Source: Salinivirgaceae bacterium (GTDB taxonomy: Bacteria; Bacteroidota; Bacteroidia; Bacteroidales; SZUA-534). Taken from it: a stretch of DNA of 40,153 nucleotides. The DNA is taken from positions 1 to 40,153 of the forward strand of contig JAUXEM010000010.1 in the NCBI GenBank assembly GCA_030620515.1. Reading direction: 5' to 3'. The notes beneath the pieces are model-generated. The model did no database searches, was not told the DNA's origin, and was given only the letters and a program-made list of their open reading frames with translations. Position numbers and translations under genes: made by a program. Of this stretch, positions 24,072-33,565 are shown piece after piece (position 1 is the first letter of the stretch; every line of letters begins with the position of its first letter).

Positions 24072-25325
24072 ATGGAAATGCTAATCATAATTACTGCTTC
24101 ATTATTATTCTCCGCATTTTTCTCAGGAATGGAGATTGCTTTTATTTCTGCAAATAAGTTAAGAATTGAACTTGACAAAAAGCAAGGTGTAGCCTCTTCA
24201 AAAATAATTGAGATTTTCACAAAAAACCCATCTCAATATTTAGCTACTATGCTAATTGGGAATAACATAGCTCTAGTTATTTACGGTATATTAATGGCAC
24301 ATGTATTAGAAATGCCAATAATACATTTCACTCAAAACAAAGTGGCCATTTTACTAATACAAACCTTTATATCAACACTTATCATCTTATTTGCCGCCGA
24401 GTTTCTTCCAAAAAGCTTTTACAAGATAAATCCAAATAGAAACTTAAAAATCTTTGCATACCCCACTTACTTTTTTTATATTTTATTTTATCCAATAGCT
24501 CACTTTACTATTTTTCTATCGGGTAAGATTATTCATTTGTTTATGAGAGTTAAATTGCCCGACGAACCTTCAATATCTTTTAACCGGTCTGATTTAAATA
24601 ATTTAGTGAATGAAACTCAACACGAGGGTAAAAAATACAGAGAGGTAGATCATGATGTTAAGATTTTTCAAAACGCTCTAGATTTTTCAAAGGTTAAGCT
24701 TCGAGAATGTGTTGTGCCACGTACTGAAATTGTGGCTGTTCCCATAACTGAGAATGTTGAACAATTAAGACAAAAATTTATTGAAACCGGACATTCAAAA
24801 ATATTAGTTTACGAAGATTCTATTGATAATATAATTGGCTATACCCAATCAATAAAGTTATTTGAGAAGCCTAGCTCTATCACATCTATGATTCGAAAGA
24901 TTCCTATTGTACCAGAAACTATGCCAGCAAATAAACTACTAGCCATGTTTATTCAAAATCATAAAAGCATGGCACTAGTTGTCGATGAATTTGGAGGAAC
25001 TGCTGGTGTTGTTACCATGGAAGATATAATTGAAGAAATTATTGGCGACATTAAAGATGAGCATGACAAAGTAGTTTTGATTAACAACAAAATTAGCAAT
25101 ACACAATTTCAATTTTCGGGTAGATATGAGATTGACGATATAAATGAGAAATATAATTTGGACTTACCAGTTTCTGATGAATATGAAACTATTGCTGGAT
25201 TAATTTTAGCTTACCATGGTTCAATTCCAAAAATAAATGACGTTGTGGAAACTGAAGGATTCTCATTTAGCGTACTAAAAGCATCAACCACTAAAATTGA
25301 GCTAATCGAGTTAAAAACCAAGTAA
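24072..25325 (+). CDS. CNNM/CorC-type membrane protein with CBS domains
   Basis: The 417-aa protein has the standard layout. The N-terminal DUF21/CNNM membrane domain (residues 1 to about 180, several helices) contains FFSGMEIAFISANKLRIEL at about 16-34 and ATMLIGNNIALVIYG at about 58-72. A pair of CBS domains spans about 205-330 (VVPRTEIVAVP; MALVVDEFGGTAGVVTMED). The C-terminal CorC/HlyC domain runs from about 345. Such proteins act in magnesium or cobalt efflux and are often labelled hemolysin; in Bacteroidota some are called GldE-like. Which applies here cannot be decided from sequence alone. Confidence 0.9.
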   Translation: MEMLIIITASLLFSAFFSGMEIAFISANKLRIELDKKQGVASSKIIEIFTKNPSQYLATMLIGNNIALVIYGILMAHVLEMPIIHFTQNKVAILLIQTFISTLIILFAAEFLPKSFYKINPNRNLKIFAYPTYFFYILFYPIAHFTIFLSGKIIHLFMRVKLPDEPSISFNRSDLNNLVNETQHEGKKYREVDHDVKIFQNALDFSKVKLRECVVPRTEIVAVPITENVEQLRQKFIETGHSKILVYEDSIDNIIGYTQSIKLFEKPSSITSMIRKIPIVPETMPANKLLAMFIQNHKSMALVVDEFGGTAGVVTMEDIIEEIIGDIKDEHDKVVLINNKISNTQFQFSGRYEIDDINEKYNLDLPVSDEYETIAGLILAYHGSIPKINDVVETEGFSFSVLKASTTKIELIELKTK

Positions 25326-25497
25326 TTTCATTCTTTCCTTTTCAATAAAAGTAAAAAAAAACCCCTTATATTCTATCTCTTTGATTTGTTGGTTATTACA
25401 TAAAGTATATTTAATGAAATAATAGCAAGGACATTTTATAAATTTTATTATATTCGTAGCCTGAAAAATAATGATTAATTAATAGATATTATCGAAA

Positions 25498-27597
25498 ATG
25501 GCAACATTACAGAAAATTCGAAACAACGCAGGACTATTAGTATCAATAGTGATAGGGATGGCTCTTATAGCATTTATACTTGGAGATTTACTAAAAGCTG
25601 GAGGTTCCATGTTTGGAGCATCAAGAACTGATGTGGCTGAAATAGCCGGCACATCGGTGTCTATTCAAAATTTTCAGCAGAAAATAGACGAAAACGTTGA
25701 GAATTATAAAAGAAATTATGGTGAAAGCTCTCTTGACCAAGCAACAATGCAAAATGTACAAGAGCAAACTTGGGAACAAGTAATCAGAGAATACGTTATG
25801 TTAGACGAATTCGACGAATTAGGAGTTCAAGTTTCAGGCGATGAATTATTTGATATGGTACAGGGTAATAATATTCACCCACAGATAATGCAAATCCCAA
25901 TTTTTATAAACCAAGAAACAAGCCAGTTTGATAGAAATTTAGTTATCCAATTTCTAAAAAGCCTTGAACTTGATCCTTCAGGAGCCAACCTTAGTTTATG
26001 GACATCGTTTGAAAAAGGCTTGGCACAAGAACAATTAAACACAAAATATAATACTCTTATTCAAAAGGGTTTATTTATAACAAGTGCACAAGCAAAAAGC
26101 GAAACAATAAAAAAGAACACAAAAATTAATTTCGATTATATTGTTGTTCCTTATAACACAGTTGCTGACAGTGTAATTTCGTTTACTGAAGCCGAAGTAG
26201 CTAAGTACTATAATAAGAATTCATCAAAATATGAACAAGACGAAGAGTGCGAAATTAATTACGTTACTTTTCCGGTAATTGCTTCGCAAGAAGATGATGC
26301 ACAGACAAGGAAATTAGTTGCAGAATTAATTCCTGAATTTAAAACTATTGAAAACTTTGAACAGTTTATAAACTTAAATTCAGATGCTAAATTCGACGGT
26401 AAATATTTTAGCAAAGAAGAATTACCAATTTTAATTGCATCAATTTTTGAAGCTGAAAATGGAACTATAGTAGGACCATACAAAGAAGAAAATGCATACA
26501 AAATTGCAAAAGTGGTTAACACTGCAAATATACCAGATTCAGTTGAAGCTCGCCATATTTTAATTAGCCCAGACCAAATTGGGATGGAAGCTGCTGTAGC
26601 TTTAGGTGATAGTTTGCTAAATGTAGTTGAAAATGGTGGTAATTTTGCTGAATTAGCAAAAAAGTTTTCTGCCGATGGTTCGGCACAAGAAGGTGGTAGC
26701 TTAGGTTGGTTTACTGAAGGTGCAATGGTTAAGCCTTTTAATGATGCGTGTTTTTTAGGACAAAAAGGAGATATTGTAAGCGTACAGTCTCAGTTTGGAA
26801 TTCATGTAATTGAAGTTTTAAATCAAGCAGCTACAACTGAAAAAGTACAAGTGGCTATTTTAACTCGTCATATTGAAGCTAGTTCAAAAACTTTTCAAAA
26901 CACTTATGCAGCAGCAAGTAAATTTGGTGGTTCAAACAGAACTTACGATGAGTTTATGGATGCCGCCGAAAAAAAGAAGCTAAATCCTCGTTATGCTAAA
27001 TTTGGCAAAAACGATAAGCAAGTAGCTAATTTGGAAAGCCCTAGACCAATGATACGTTGGGCATTTAAAGTTGCTGAAGGTGATGTTTCTGAAATATTCG
27101 AATTTGGTGACGTTTATGTAGTTGCTGCAATTAAAAAATTATACGAAGAAGGAACTGCTCCTCTTGAAAACGTAAAAGTTGATATTGAAAGAGAAATTAA
27201 AAAACTAAAGAAAGCAGAATATTTAGTATCTAAAATTGAAGCTGCTAAGAGTGGAGCAGCAACTTTACAAACTGTTGCCAATGCTCTATCAACAGATGTT
27301 AGAGAAAGTGTAAATGCTGATTTCTCGGCTTACCAAATTCCAGGATTAGGATTTGAGCCAGAAGTACAAGGAGTTATTGCTTCTTTACCAAAAGAACAGA
27401 TTTCGAACCCAGTTGAAGGTAATAGAGGTGTATATTTGGTTCAAGTAAAAAATGTAGTTGAACCTGCTGAAAACATCGATTTTAATAGAGAAAGAAGTTT
27501 TCTTTCAACATCTATTTCGTCAAGAGTTAGATATGAAGTATACAATGCTATAAAAGAAGCTTCTGATATAAATGATAACAGATCGACTTTCTATTAG
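25498..27597 (+). CDS. PpiD/SurA-like periplasmic peptidyl-prolyl isomerase and chaperone
   Basis: The 699-aa protein has an N-terminal membrane anchor (residues about 12-31) preceded by a basic segment, then a large SurA-N-like helical domain. A parvulin domain spans about 344-440, with VEARHILISP at its start and GGSLGWFTEGAMVKPFNDACF near 400-420. A long helical tail follows. PpiD proteins sit in the inner membrane and help newly exported outer-membrane proteins fold. A good terminator follows, marking the end of the envelope operon. Confidence 0.9.
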   Translation: MATLQKIRNNAGLLVSIVIGMALIAFILGDLLKAGGSMFGASRTDVAEIAGTSVSIQNFQQKIDENVENYKRNYGESSLDQATMQNVQEQTWEQVIREYVMLDEFDELGVQVSGDELFDMVQGNNIHPQIMQIPIFINQETSQFDRNLVIQFLKSLELDPSGANLSLWTSFEKGLAQEQLNTKYNTLIQKGLFITSAQAKSETIKKNTKINFDYIVVPYNTVADSVISFTEAEVAKYYNKNSSKYEQDEECEINYVTFPVIASQEDDAQTRKLVAELIPEFKTIENFEQFINLNSDAKFDGKYFSKEELPILIASIFEAENGTIVGPYKEENAYKIAKVVNTANIPDSVEARHILISPDQIGMEAAVALGDSLLNVVENGGNFAELAKKFSADGSAQEGGSLGWFTEGAMVKPFNDACFLGQKGDIVSVQSQFGIHVIEVLNQAATTEKVQVAILTRHIEASSKTFQNTYAAASKFGGSNRTYDEFMDAAEKKKLNPRYAKFGKNDKQVANLESPRPMIRWAFKVAEGDVSEIFEFGDVYVVAAIKKLYEEGTAPLENVKVDIEREIKKLKKAEYLVSKIEAAKSGAATLQTVANALSTDVRESVNADFSAYQIPGLGFEPEVQGVIASLPKEQISNPVEGNRGVYLVQVKNVVEPAENIDFNRERSFLSTSISSRVRYEVYNAIKEASDINDNRSTFY

Positions 27598-27621
27598 GAA
27601 AGAAAAATACAGATATATAGG

Positions 27622-27652
27622 AACCGCTGCTTTTAAGTAGCGGTTTTTTTTA
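27622..27652 (+). terminator. Intrinsic terminator after the PpiD-like gene
   Basis: AACCGCT (27622-27628) pairs with AGCGGTT (27639-27645), and C27630 with G27637 in the inner part, followed by a long T run. It ends rightward transcription just before the stop codon of the convergent gene at 27650. Confidence 0.85.
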
Positions 27653-29203
27653 TGCCTCGAAACTTCCTTTTAAGCGTTTTGTCCTAATTACTTCTTGTAC
27701 CGGAATTCCGCTTATCTTACTTTCAAGCCACGATATAATATCTAAATATAAGAATGGTCTTTTTTCATATGGTTCACGAGCTAATTTCTTTAGCTCTTTA
27801 AGCAATACTTTAAAAGCCTCATTTAAATCCTCAGGCGGTGTGTTAGGTAGTCTACGTAGGAAAAAAATCAACTCCTTCTGGGTTCTATGTAAATCTTCCA
27901 TTTTAGAGAGAAAGCGATATGTTGTTTTTACTAAATACTCAATTAAATCAAAGTTCTTCATTTCAAAATGTGCAATTAAATTCAATATTCGAGCAAAACA
28001 CTGAATATCTCCCCTAAGCTCAACATCTTTAAAGTTTATTACCAAATTCAAATATTTTATTGTATTTCTATTGTCTCCGCTTCCAAAATACAAACAAGCT
28101 ATTTTATAGTAAAAAACCAGTACTACATGATTATCGAGATATATTTCATTTTCATCAAGAAATTTTACAATTTCACCAACCAATTCAGTGCCTTTAGTAA
28201 ACCTCCCTTCCATAAAATGCCAATTAATTGAATGTGTATAGTAATGTTGATAAAGCAATAGCTCAACATTTTTAGACATAAGAATATTGCCCTCATCTCT
28301 AATTTCTTTAAGCTTTTGGAGTGTTTTTTCAAACCTAACATAGTCCTGTGAAAAGTAAAGTCCATCAAGCATATTATTAATACCTTTTATATATAGATCA
28401 GACTGGTTCCTTATAGCTTCCGGATTATCATTAAAAAGTTCTACCCATTTACTAGAATACCGGTAAACCATTGTAAAATCTTGTAGTATTAAGTAATACC
28501 ACACATGCGATTGGTACAAATAAATCTTTTCGTAGAATCTCAATTTATCGACCTCAAACGAGGGCATGTATCTATGAAAGAAGTTAGTTAGAACAATTTG
28601 ATCTTCTTCGTTTCGGATGTGCCCATTTTTGATATAAAAACCATAAAGGCGAATAGCTAAATTGGATAAAGATGCCGAAAGAGATATGCTAATATTTAAA
28701 GCATCAGACTCAAGCGTTAACTCATCAGCCCTGCTTTCAATACTTCTTGTAATATATTGCGACTCTATAAGCTTTTCAAATTCTACCATTTCAAAGTAAA
28801 GAATTTCACGATGAACTTTTCGAGCTTGCAGTTTAGCTTTATTCAATGTTATTAGACTTTGTTGATATAGAGCCTTATTATATAGGATTTTTGCATAATC
28901 AAGCTGCTGCCGCAGCATAATGTCTACATCTGTTTGTTGGGCCATAAGCCTTAAACTAGTAAGTAAATTTTTACTCAAATTTGCTTTCAAGTTCGAAAGC
29001 TGAGAAGGTTTAATCGAAGGTGTTTTTAATATTATCTCCTGTTCATTATATATTACTTGCTTTTCAATAGCTTCAAATAACGATAAAAATTTAATATTCT
29101 CCCTATCTCCTATTCTGTTAACATACAATTTAAAGTTTCTTTTTTCCGCTTTAGTAAGCGATTTTATTAACTTAAATAGATGATCTGTTTGTTGTCTGGC
29201 CAT
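27650..29203 (-). CDS. Large helical protein of unknown function, Bacteroidota type
   Basis: The 517-aa protein has no signal peptide or membrane helix. It begins MARQQTDHLFKLIKSLTKAEKRNFKLYVNR, a helical lead that recurs in a Bacteroidota family of about 500 residues. The rest is almost all helix with paired amphipathic helices (LDYAKILYNKALYQQSLITL near 104-123, then many others), consistent with a TPR-like solenoid. I do not know a function. It faces away from the divergent small gene at 29391, sharing a 190-bp regulatory gap. Confidence 0.75.
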   Translation of the reverse strand: MARQQTDHLFKLIKSLTKAEKRNFKLYVNRIGDRENIKFLSLFEAIEKQVIYNEQEIILKTPSIKPSQLSNLKANLSKNLLTSLRLMAQQTDVDIMLRQQLDYAKILYNKALYQQSLITLNKAKLQARKVHREILYFEMVEFEKLIESQYITRSIESRADELTLESDALNISISLSASLSNLAIRLYGFYIKNGHIRNEEDQIVLTNFFHRYMPSFEVDKLRFYEKIYLYQSHVWYYLILQDFTMVYRYSSKWVELFNDNPEAIRNQSDLYIKGINNMLDGLYFSQDYVRFEKTLQKLKEIRDEGNILMSKNVELLLYQHYYTHSINWHFMEGRFTKGTELVGEIVKFLDENEIYLDNHVVLVFYYKIACLYFGSGDNRNTIKYLNLVINFKDVELRGDIQCFARILNLIAHFEMKNFDLIEYLVKTTYRFLSKMEDLHRTQKELIFFLRRLPNTPPEDLNEAFKVLLKELKKLAREPYEKRPFLYLDIISWLESKISGIPVQEVIRTKRLKGSFEA

Positions 29204-29390
29204 TGTATAATAATCTTTATTAAAAAAATTAACTTGCTGGTTATCAACCAGAAATTCTATTTACTTTCAATTTGACAGGCGTAGAGGAAAAATATAATGA
29301 TTTTTATAAGAAACCACCACTAATTACATTTATACCGTAAATAATAAAGGTATAATTTTAAATAAACATACTAATTAAATTCTATAACTT

Positions 29391-29657
29391 ATGATAGCAA
29401 ATACTATTAATATGAGTAATGAACAGCTTTCTCGTGCAAGTATTAACTCTCTACTTGAGACATTGCAATACTCACTTAAAAAAGACAAATCGTTAGCAAA
29501 CGATCTGGTTAATTTGTTAAAAGAACATAATATTTCGATTTCAAATGATCTTAATAAACTTATACCAGTAAGTTTTACTAAGAAAACCTCTACGGAGCAA
29601 ATAAATAAACTAAAAGTATCTTTTGATAATGATGATATAGCAGAATATCTTTTATAA
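29391..29657 (+). CDS. Small helical protein of unknown function
   Basis: The 88-aa product is polar and helical (LSRASINSLLETLQYSLKKD, then LANDLVNLLKEHNIS), with no signal peptide or membrane helix. A second ATG 7 codons in is an alternative start. The inverted repeat TTATACC/GGTATAA (29330-29336 and 29349-29355) lies about 35 bases upstream and could be an operator. I recognise no family. It is cytoplasmic by composition. I rate it moderately likely to be expressed because of its clean start, codon usage and divergent promoter position. Confidence 0.55.
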   Translation: MIANTINMSNEQLSRASINSLLETLQYSLKKDKSLANDLVNLLKEHNISISNDLNKLIPVSFTKKTSTEQINKLKVSFDNDDIAEYLL

Positions 29658-29686
29658 GCATTGTTGCTTTATTATTGCTTAAATAG

Positions 29687-29847
29687 TCTTTACAAGAAAA
29701 CTCAATTTTTTTCGCCTGCCTTACCGTCAGGCAGGTTACGCTTGCTCCCAAATTGGATATTTACGAAAGTAAACTCCCAATTTATCATCTTCGCAAGCCT
29801 TAAAAATTAAGCTTTCTTATTCAGAGACTGAGTTTTCTTGCAAGCAC
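29687..29847 (-). mobile_element. MITE-like element, copy A
   Basis: The 161-bp element has terminal inverted repeats: TCTTTACAAGAAAACTCA at the left end and the complement of TGCTTGCAAGAAAACTCA at the right (14 of 18 positions match). The 7-bp duplication TAAATAG flanks it (29680-29686 and 29848-29854). Read on the minus strand it aligns along its whole length with copy B at 36098-36238, apart from an extra CCTGCC/GGCAGG hairpin of about 21 bases near its left end. It encodes nothing. It ends 31 bases before the leuA start, so it forms most of the leuA leader region. Confidence 0.7.
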
Positions 29848-29878
29848 TAAATAGAAATTCACCCTAAATTTTTTGAAA

Positions 29879-31372
29879 ATGTCTAAAGATAAAATATTCG
29901 TTTTTGACACAACTTTGCGCGATGGAGAACAGGTTCCAGGATGTCAATTAAATACAATTGAGAAAATTGAAGTAGCCAAAGCTCTTGAAGAATTAGGTGT
30001 TGATGTTATTGAAGCTGGCTTTCCTATATCTAGTCCTGGCGATTTCAATTCAGTTGTTGAAATATCAAAAGCCGTTACAAGCCCAATAATTTGTGCTTTA
30101 ACACGTGCTGTAAAAAAGGATATTGAAGTTGCCGCTGAAGCTCTGAAATATGCTAAGCGTGGTCGAATTCATACAGGTATTGGAACATCGTTCTACCATA
30201 TACATCATAAGCTAAAAACTACTGAAGACGATATTATTCGACGAGCTGTTGAAGCTGTGATATACGCTCGCACATTTGTTGAAGATGTTGAGTTCTATGC
30301 CGAGGATGCCGGGCGTAGTGATAATGAATTCTTAGCGAAAGTTACTGAAGCTGTAATAAAAGCAGGAGCATCAGTTATTAATATTCCTGATACTACTGGT
30401 TATTGCTTACCTGGAATGTTTGGTGAAAAAATAAAATTCCTAATGAATAATGTCCCCAATATTGATAAAGCAATTTTAGCTACTCATTGCCATAATGATT
30501 TGGGAATGGCAACAGCAAATACTATTTCGGGTATATTAAATGGTGCACGCCAAGTGGAAGTTACTTTAAATGGTATTGGGGAACGCGCTGGTAACACTTC
30601 GCTTGAAGAGGTGGTTATGATATTAGAGAGTCATAAAGATTTAAACCTAACCACTTCCATTAAGCCTAAAAAGCTTATGAAAACCAGTAGGTTAGTTTCT
30701 ACTTTAATGAATATGCCTATTCAGCCGAACAAAGCAATTGTTGGTAAAAATGCGTTTGCCCACTCTTCGGGTATTCATCAAGATGGAGTAATTAAGAATC
30801 GCGAAAACTATGAAATAATTGACCCTAAGGATGTTGGTGTAAAAGAATCGGAAATAATTTTAACTGCTCGCAGTGGTAGAGCAGCCTTAAAACATAGATT
30901 AGATTTAATTGGATATACAGTAAACGGAGATTTAGATGATATTTATACTAGATTTTTGGAGCTTGCCGACAAGAAAAAACAAATAAACGATAATGATTTA
31001 GAGTTTTTAGTTTACAAAGGAAAGGGAAACGGTCGTTCATTAAAGCTTGACTACTTGCATGTGTCAACTGGTACAGCTCCTGAAACAATGGCTACTGTTA
31101 GACTAGAATTAAATGGCGAAATAAAGTCTGCTACAGCTTCAGGAAATGGTCCTGTAGATGCATCATTTAATGCTGTAAAAAGTGTAGTGAAAAAAAATAT
31201 TCACTTAGAGGAATTTTTAATTCAAGCAATTACCCGAGGAAGTAACGATGTTGGTAAAGTTCATGTACAAGTAAAAAATGCAGGAAACGTTTATCATGGT
31301 TTTTCAGGTAGTACAAATATACTAACATCGAGTGTGGAGGCTTATATTGATGCTATTGCAAAAATAAAATAG
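29879..31372 (+). CDS. leuA: 2-isopropylmalate synthase
   Basis: I take the ATG at 29879 (497 aa); a TTG two codons earlier is less likely. The N-terminal HMGL-like TIM barrel begins [18 protein letters not shown], with the metal-binding Asp in TTLRDGEQ. It contains [11 protein letters not shown] near residues 200-210 and [13 protein letters not shown] near 230-242. The C-terminal part (about 390-497) is the allosteric LeuA dimer domain that binds leucine. It condenses acetyl-CoA with 2-oxoisovalerate in leucine synthesis. No other leu gene is nearby. Citramalate synthase is a close alternative but motifs and length favour LeuA. Confidence 0.92.
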   Translation: MSKDKIFVFDTTLRDGEQVPGCQLNTIEKIEVAKALEELGVDVIEAGFPISSPGDFNSVVEISKAVTSPIICALTRAVKKDIEVAAEALKYAKRGRIHTGIGTSFYHIHHKLKTTEDDIIRRAVEAVIYARTFVEDVEFYAEDAGRSDNEFLAKVTEAVIKAGASVINIPDTTGYCLPGMFGEKIKFLMNNVPNIDKAILATHCHNDLGMATANTISGILNGARQVEVTLNGIGERAGNTSLEEVVMILESHKDLNLTTSIKPKKLMKTSRLVSTLMNMPIQPNKAIVGKNAFAHSSGIHQDGVIKNRENYEIIDPKDVGVKESEIILTARSGRAALKHRLDLIGYTVNGDLDDIYTRFLELADKKKQINDNDLEFLVYKGKGNGRSLKLDYLHVSTGTAPETMATVRLELNGEIKSATASGNGPVDASFNAVKSVVKKNIHLEEFLIQAITRGSNDVGKVHVQVKNAGNVYHGFSGSTNILTSSVEAYIDAIAKIK

Positions 31373-31393
31373 CAATAATTATAAATCTTTAGC

Positions 31394-31431
31394 CGAATTA
31401 AGATACTGCCTTATTCGTGACAGTTTTTTTT
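31394..31431 (+). terminator. Probable terminator of leuA
   Basis: CGAATTAAG (31394-31402) pairs with CTTATTCG (31410-31417) with one bulged T. After 6 bases comes a run of eight T (31424-31431). Confidence 0.6.
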
Positions 31432-31514
31432 AGGCTTGCTAATATTTATTTCAGAATGTGTTAAGCTTTATCATTTAGCTTTATATCCAACACAATACTT
31501 ATACGTGTTTGCAT

Positions 31515-31546
31515 AAAAAAAGGAATCCGATGATATCAAACTCCTT
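31515..31546 (-). terminator. Intrinsic terminator of the 184-aa protein gene
   Basis: On the minus strand AAGGAGTTTGAT pairs with ATCGGATTCCTT over 12 positions, using G-U pairs, around a 3-base loop (31520-31546). A T run follows (complement of 31515-31519). Confidence 0.75.
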
Positions 31547-31569
31547 AACTTATATATCGTTTTTAATTT

Positions 31570-32124
31570 CTAATTCCAAGAACAAAGAAAAACAGTTTTG
31601 GTGCTACCTTTAGACATTGATTCAATTATTTCAACATTTACTCCTTTACAGCCTGATATTTCTAAAGCCTTTTCAATCCATCCAATAATTCTGTATTCAA
31701 CTATATCGCTAGGTTCATCAAAATCACTCATTATTAGCTTAACCGTGTTCGGAGTTCTTTCACTTGTTTCCATATACGATGGACGATAATAAGCCGGTAA
31801 TATTCTACTTGCACGTTCAATAATATGTCCTGGCTTACTTACTTTAACATATAATTTATAAATTCCGTGTAAAGCAAGCTCAGCACTGTACCTACCAGAT
31901 TCCACAGCAGCCTTGTTAAAGTCATTATTAAAAAGTAAAGCTCCTATTTTTTGGGTTGTCTCAACTACTCCATGCTGCATTTCATACCAGCCTGATGTAA
32001 CTACACAATTCACTACATTTTTCGCTTCGTCTGACAAAGAATTAAACCAATCAAGAAACTTATCAGAATGAACATCTTGCACATATTCAATTATTGATTT
32101 TATAGCAGTTCCTTTTATTTCCAT
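31570..32124 (-). CDS. 184-aa protein of unknown function, possible small-molecule sensor fold
   Basis: The protein is soluble with no signal peptide. An N-terminal helical half (KSIIEYVQDVHSDKFLDWFN, residues 9-28; YEMQHGVVETTQKIGALLFN near 47-66) is followed by a mixed alpha/beta C-terminal half (NTVKLIMSDFDEP, then GVNVEIIESMSKGSTKTVFLCSW). This order resembles V4R/HNOB-like sensor domains and the DUF2378 group, but I see no diagnostic motif and do not assign it. It stands alone, with a clean intrinsic terminator at 31520-31546. Confidence 0.65.
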   Translation of the reverse strand: MEIKGTAIKSIIEYVQDVHSDKFLDWFNSLSDEAKNVVNCVVTSGWYEMQHGVVETTQKIGALLFNNDFNKAAVESGRYSAELALHGIYKLYVKVSKPGHIIERASRILPAYYRPSYMETSERTPNTVKLIMSDFDEPSDIVEYRIIGWIEKALEISGCKGVNVEIIESMSKGSTKTVFLCSWN

Positions 32125-32316
32125 CTATTTTATAATTGAGTAAGACAACTTGATTAATTTACGAAAATACCTTTTCAAGGTTTCAATAAATATCTGTAAA
32201 GTTAAACAAAATGACAAAGAGATTTTAAAAGAAGAAAAATATTTTTGATTTAAAGTTTGTATTCATGTCTTAAAGAGAAGTATTTTATTCTTTTGGTTCT
32301 TTAAAAGGCCTCTTCG

Positions 32317-33357
32317 CTAATTTTTTAAGAATATGTTATTGGTGTACTTCGACGTTTTACGTAGAGCCTTTTTACCTTTTGACAAAATAGGATAAAAAGA
32401 TATAAACCCATGAATCATGCTTTTATACTGAATAGTAGTAACAGCTACTCCTGCTTCCTCTAATTTTTTTCCAAACAGCTCTCCCTCGTCTCGCAAAGGG
32501 TCGCATTGGGCGGTAATTAATAGTGTTGGTGGGAAATTATTAGCAGAGCTTGTTAAAAGTGGTGACACATATGGGTGTGCTACATTAGTTTCTGTTAAAT
32601 ATTGCTTTTTTACTTTTCGTAGTAATGTTTCGCTTAACATATAATGCGGTCCGCAACTACCCATAAAATATTTACGCGATGCATAAACAGTATCAACCAT
32701 AGTAGTATTAGGATAGTATAATACCATCAAATTTATTTTGGGTCCATCTTCATTGTAGCTTTTTAAGATAGATGCAGCAACAAGATTACCTCCTGCACTA
32801 TCCCCAATTAAACCTATACTATTTTTATCTCCACCAAAAGAATCTATATTTTCATTTACCCATAACAACGTTTCGTAACAATCGTTTAATGCAGCCGGAT
32901 ATGGATATTCGGGCGCCAGTCTATAATCAGGTACAACTACAATACAGCCTGTTTTTATGCAAAGTTTATTTGCCAACAAATGGTAGGTTTCAATACTTCC
33001 AAAAATAAAGGCTCCGCCATGGAATAAAATAAGTACTGGGATACTATCGTCTTTTTTACTCTTTTTAGGGAAATAAATACGCAGGGGTACCCCACTAATA
33101 TTAGTGGCTGTATCTATTGTTTTATAAGCAGACTTACTAAACAGGCTCATAGTTTTGTTAAAGCGTAAAAACAAAGGATCAGGATTAGTTTCTAAAACCG
33201 GGTTTGCTTTCTTAACTATTACCTTACACATAGGTGATAATTTTGAACCTAGTTCAGGTGTTTTGCGTCTAATTTTATATATAGTATTATCTTGAGCTGC
33301 AATGCTTAAAGACAATATAATTAGAATTAAAGCGATACAATATTCTAGTCGTTTCAT
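32317..33357 (-). CDS. Exported alpha/beta-hydrolase, HSL-family esterase
   Basis: The 346-aa protein starts with a signal peptide (residues 1-21, LIILSLSIAAQ). The hormone-sensitive-lipase family motifs follow: oxyanion-hole HGGAFIFG near 113-120, the nucleophile in GDSAGGN near 185-191, the acid in CDPLRDEGE near 286-294, and the His in MIHGF near 315-319. It is therefore likely to hydrolyse short acyl esters in the periplasm or outside the cell. The substrate is not known. It lies alone on the minus strand with about 200 bases to the ankyrin gene upstream. Confidence 0.88.
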   Translation of the reverse strand: MKRLEYCIALILIILSLSIAAQDNTIYKIRRKTPELGSKLSPMCKVIVKKANPVLETNPDPLFLRFNKTMSLFSKSAYKTIDTATNISGVPLRIYFPKKSKKDDSIPVLILFHGGAFIFGSIETYHLLANKLCIKTGCIVVVPDYRLAPEYPYPAALNDCYETLLWVNENIDSFGGDKNSIGLIGDSAGGNLVAASILKSYNEDGPKINLMVLYYPNTTMVDTVYASRKYFMGSCGPHYMLSETLLRKVKKQYLTETNVAHPYVSPLLTSSANNFPPTLLITAQCDPLRDEGELFGKKLEEAGVAVTTIQYKSMIHGFISFYPILSKGKKALRKTSKYTNNIFLKN

Positions 33358-33482
33358 GCTTATTTTTAGATGGGCTAAAGTATATTATATATTATAAATA
33401 TAATCAATAGAACCATTAAAACTTTTGTTATGCCATTAAAGACGACTAAAACCATGCTATGAATTACTATTTTTAGTATTGC

Positions 33483-33509
33483 AAAAGAAAACCCAGCTGG
33501 TAGGCCGGG
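33483..33509 (-). terminator. Intrinsic terminator of the ankyrin-MBL gene
   Basis: On the minus strand CCCGGC pairs with GCTGGG (one G-U pair; complement of 33492-33509) around a 6-base loop, followed by TTTTCTTTT. It lies 57 bases after the stop at 33566. Confidence 0.75.
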
Positions 33510-33565
33510 CAACTTCAACTTATAATTCAATATGGTTTTAAGGGTTGAAAAGTGTGCTTTAAGTT

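Noticed and set aside
29391-29657. RiPP or bacteriocin leader peptide
   Set aside because: There is no double-Gly leader, no Cys or Ser/Thr-rich core, and no modifying enzyme gene nearby; it looks like an ordinary small helical protein.
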